Part shown: in pieces, positions 6,544 to 8,080 of the stretch
Layout of the letters: each line of letters begins with the position of its first letter
Position numbering within the stretch: the first letter of the stretch is position 1
NCBI GenBank assembly: GCA_023390875.1
Contig: JAEWCA010000344.1
Span: 1 to 8,080, forward strand
Length of the DNA stretch: 8,080 nt
From: Actinomycetes bacterium
Lineage (GTDB): Bacteria; Actinomycetota; Actinomycetes; Actinomycetales; Cellulomonadaceae
Direction: 5' to 3'
The notes under the pieces: model-generated
What the model was told of the DNA's origin: nothing
Seen by the model: only the letters and a program-made list of their open reading frames with translations
Database searches by the model: none
Position numbers and translations under genes: made by a program

Positions 6544-6549
6544 ACGCTA
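6544..6549 (-). promoter_or_regulatory. Candidate -10 element for the histidine phosphatase gene
   Basis: On the minus strand this reads TAGCGT (TANNNT), about 33 bases upstream of the ATG at 6511. The hexamer 17 bases further upstream (GTCCAC) is a poor -35. It lies in the 105-base gap 6512-6616, which has no other visible feature. Confidence 0.3.
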
Positions 6550-6616
6550 GGGAGCGGTGGTGTCCGGTGGACGACGCGCGGGTGTCGTGCCGGTGACGTT
6601 TGCGACGCTCGCCCCG

Positions 6617-6802
6617 TCAGTCCCCCACCGTGCTGCGGCCGCGCTGCACGATGAGCGGGTCCACCTCGCCGATGACGTCCTCGTTCTTGCCGTCGTAGTC
6701 GAACTGGCGCAGGAAGTGGCGCATCGCGTTGAGCCGCGCGCGCTTCTTGTCGTTGCTGCGCACCCAGATCCACGGCGCGTGGTCGGTGTCCGTCAGTCTC
6801 AT
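6617..6802 (-). pseudogene. C-terminal remnant of a polyphosphate kinase 2 (PPK2) gene
   Basis: The last 61 codons before a TGA at 6617-6619 read as the end of a PPK2-family polyphosphate kinase. TDTDHAPWIWVRSNDKKRAR, followed by LNAMRHFL, is the conserved C-terminal segment of the family, and the tail DVIGEVDPLIV is also typical. PPK2 enzymes transfer phosphate between polyphosphate and nucleotides and are normally about 250-300 residues. The Walker A/B kinase core and lid that should precede this segment are absent. I looked in all three minus-strand frames just upstream of 6802 and found nothing PPK2-like, so this is a deletion or replacement, not a simple frameshift. The in-frame ATG at 6802 lacks a ribosome site. 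A 61-residue product would have no catalytic core. Confidence 0.78.
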
Positions 6803-6892
6803 CCGCGAGGGTGCCGGTCGCGACCCGGTCTCCACCTCGCAGCGGTGCCCTCGCACGCGCCCAGACGACCCTCCTCGGGCGGCCCCCGCAGG

Positions 6893-6989
6893 GAGAACCG
6901 GTTCGAGATGCGGTTCTCGGAGAAGCGGTTCACGCTGGCTCGACAAGTCGTCCGGTGCGAACCGCCGTCCAGGCGCGCTCGCTTCTCCG
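6893..6989. repeat. Nested inverted repeats upstream of the carbamoyltransferase gene
   Basis: Several exact inverted pairs overlap here. GAGAACCG (6893-6900) pairs with CGGTTCTC (6911-6918). TTCTCGGAGAA (6914-6924) is itself a palindrome. CGGAGAAGC (6918-6926) pairs with GCTTCTCCG (6981-6989). Nested inside that pair, GCGGTTC (6925-6931) pairs with GAACCGC (6959-6965), and CGAC-AA-GTCG lies in the centre. CGGTTC also occurs three times directly (6899, 6911, 6926). The whole gap 6803-7059 has no gene I can support. The repeats could be an operator, an mRNA leader structure or a scar of a small mobile element. Confidence 0.65.
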
Positions 6990-7059
6990 GACCTCCGGCA
7001 CCGCACGTGGAACAGCCCGCGTGAGGCCGTGCCGTCTCCCCCTTGCGGAGGCGACCACC

Positions 7060-8080
7060 ATGCACGTGCTCGGGATCAACGCCGTCTTCCACGACTCGTC
7101 GGCGGCCCTCGTGGTCGACGGCCGGATCGTCGCCGCCGCCGAGGAGGAGCGCTTCAGCCGGCGCAAGCACGCCAAGCGGCCCGTGCCGTTCGCGGCGTGG
7201 GAGCTGCCCGACCAGGCGATGCGCTGGTGCCTGCACGAGGGCGGTCTGCGGCCGCAGGACCTCGACGCCGTCGCGTACGGGTTCGACCCCGCGCTCGCCA
7301 AGCCGGCCGAGGACATGGGTCTCGACGACCCGTGGGACCACCTGCGGCTGATGTACGCCGAGCGTGCGCCCGGGTTCCTCGCGGCGGCGCTGCCCGGCCT
7401 GGACCGCGACAAGGTCGTGTTCGTGCCGCACCACGTCGCGCACGCCGCGTCGGCCGGGCTCGCCGCGCCGTTCCCGGTCTCGGCCGTGATGGCGATCGAC
7501 GGCCGCGGCGAGCGCGGGTCCGCGCTCCTCGGCCGGTACGACCACGGACGCCTGCGCACGTTCGCGACGCAGGAGCTGCCCGACTCCCTCGGCCTGGTCT
7601 ACGAGTCGCTCACGGAGCACCTCGGGTTCGTGCGCTCGTCCGACGAGTACAAGGTGATGGCGCTCGCGTCGTACGGGACGCCGCGGTTCCTCGACGACCT
7701 CCGCCACCTGATCTACACGACGGGCGACGGCGGGTACGTCGCCCGGGTGCCGGACTGGACGCGGTGGGCGCCGGCCCGGGTCGACGACGGCACCTGGGGA
7801 GGTCACCATGCCGACCTGGCGGCGTCGGTGCAGGTCCGGCTCGAGGAGGTGCTCGTCGAGCTCGCGCGCTGGCTGCGCGAGCACAGCGCGTGCTCGGACC
7901 TGACGCTGGCCGGCGGGATCGCCCTCAACTGCGTCGCGAACTCGCGGATCTGGCGCGAGGGCGGGTTCGACCGCGTGTGGGTGCAGCCCGCGTCGGGCGA
8001 CTCCGGCACGGCGCTCGGCGCCGCCCTCCAGGTGGCCGCGGACGCCGGCGACACCGTGCGGCCGATGCCCAGCGCCGCGC
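7060..8080 (+). CDS. O-carbamoyltransferase, NodU/CmcH family (5' part, runs off window)
   Basis: This family transfers a carbamoyl group from carbamoyl phosphate, via carbamoyl-adenylate, to a hydroxyl on a sugar or natural product in the cytoplasm. About 340 residues are visible of a usual ~550-600; no stop occurs before the edge. The N-terminal Kae1-like domain begins at once: GINAVFHDSSAALVVDG, then AAAEEERFSRRKH (25-37). HHVAH (H124, H125, H128) supplies the metal-binding histidines. IDGRGERGSA (D147), SDEYKVMALASYG (194-206), LAGGIALNCVAN (283-294) and ASGDSGTALGAAL are further family segments. The ATG at 7060 follows a strong GGAGG (7047-7051) with an 8-base spacer. The C-terminal domain is outside. 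Relatives occur in nodulation-factor, aminoglycoside, cephamycin and surface-glycan pathways; nothing in the window identifies the acceptor. The upstream neighbour is a PPK2 remnant on the other strand. Confidence 0.93.
   Translation, partial: MHVLGINAVFHDSSAALVVDGRIVAAAEEERFSRRKHAKRPVPFAAWELPDQAMRWCLHEGGLRPQDLDAVAYGFDPALAKPAEDMGLDDPWDHLRLMYAERAPGFLAAALPGLDRDKVVFVPHHVAHAASAGLAAPFPVSAVMAIDGRGERGSALLGRYDHGRLRTFATQELPDSLGLVYESLTEHLGFVRSSDEYKVMALASYGTPRFLDDLRHLIYTTGDGGYVARVPDWTRWAPARVDDGTWGGHHADLAASVQVRLEEVLVELARWLREHSACSDLTLAGGIALNCVANSRIWREGGFDRVWVQPASGDSGTALGAALQVAADAGDTVRPMPSAA

Noticed and set aside
6617..6802. Functional small protein of 61 residues
   Set aside because: It matches only the end of a kinase family, lacks a ribosome site, and its putative N-terminus falls exactly where family similarity breaks off.
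7009..7037. GGAAC ... GTCT resembling an ECF sigma factor promoter before the carbamoyltransferase
   Set aside because: The spacing between the GGAAC and the possible -10 (about 20 bases) is too long for the usual 16-17, and alternatives are too short.
6799..7884. 361-codon minus-strand frame opposite the carbamoyltransferase
   Set aside because: No motif is recognisable, and it lies opposite conserved carbamoyltransferase segments with a strong ribosome site. It is a shadow frame.

Overview
The base composition is very high GC with a strong preference for G or C at third codon positions. Together with an ANTAR regulator, an actinobacterial-type cation diffusion facilitator, and a leaderless-looking promoter, this points to a high-GC actinomycete, most likely a Micrococcales member of the Cellulomonas type. 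The genus is an inference from style, not from a search. Coding is dense: no gene-free stretch exceeds about 260 bases, and no rRNA, tRNA, CRISPR array or intact mobile element is visible.

Left part (1-3858), signalling. A partial Ala/Glu/Arg-rich helical protein is stop-start coupled (ATGA) to a stand-alone CheB methylesterase with a C-terminal Cys/His cluster. It is followed closely by a CheR methyltransferase that carries a PAS domain, a striking heptad-repeat coiled coil and a second PAS domain. Convergent to these, with only 3 bases between the stops, lies a PAS-ANTAR protein, a putative RNA-binding antiterminator. No receptor, CheA, CheW, CheY or flagellar gene is in the window. The pair therefore looks like an orphan CheB/CheR module used for something other than classical chemotaxis, possibly together with the ANTAR protein.

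Middle part (3859-6616), housekeeping and accessory genes. A 166-base divergent intergenic region separates the ANTAR gene from a CzcD/ZitB-like metal exporter that is probably translated from a leaderless mRNA. The exporter converges on an 8-helix TspO/MBR-like membrane protein. A hairpin whose two arms contain the two stop codons sits at that junction. Upstream of the TspO-like gene on the same strand is a histidine phosphatase, probably in the same transcript.

Right part (6617-8080), a likely recombination scar followed by a new gene. Only the last ~60 residues of a polyphosphate kinase 2 (PPK2) remain on the minus strand. Homology stops abruptly, and next to it is a ~257-base non-coding stretch with nested inverted repeats. 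It is followed by a well-started NodU/CmcH-family O-carbamoyltransferase that runs off the window end.
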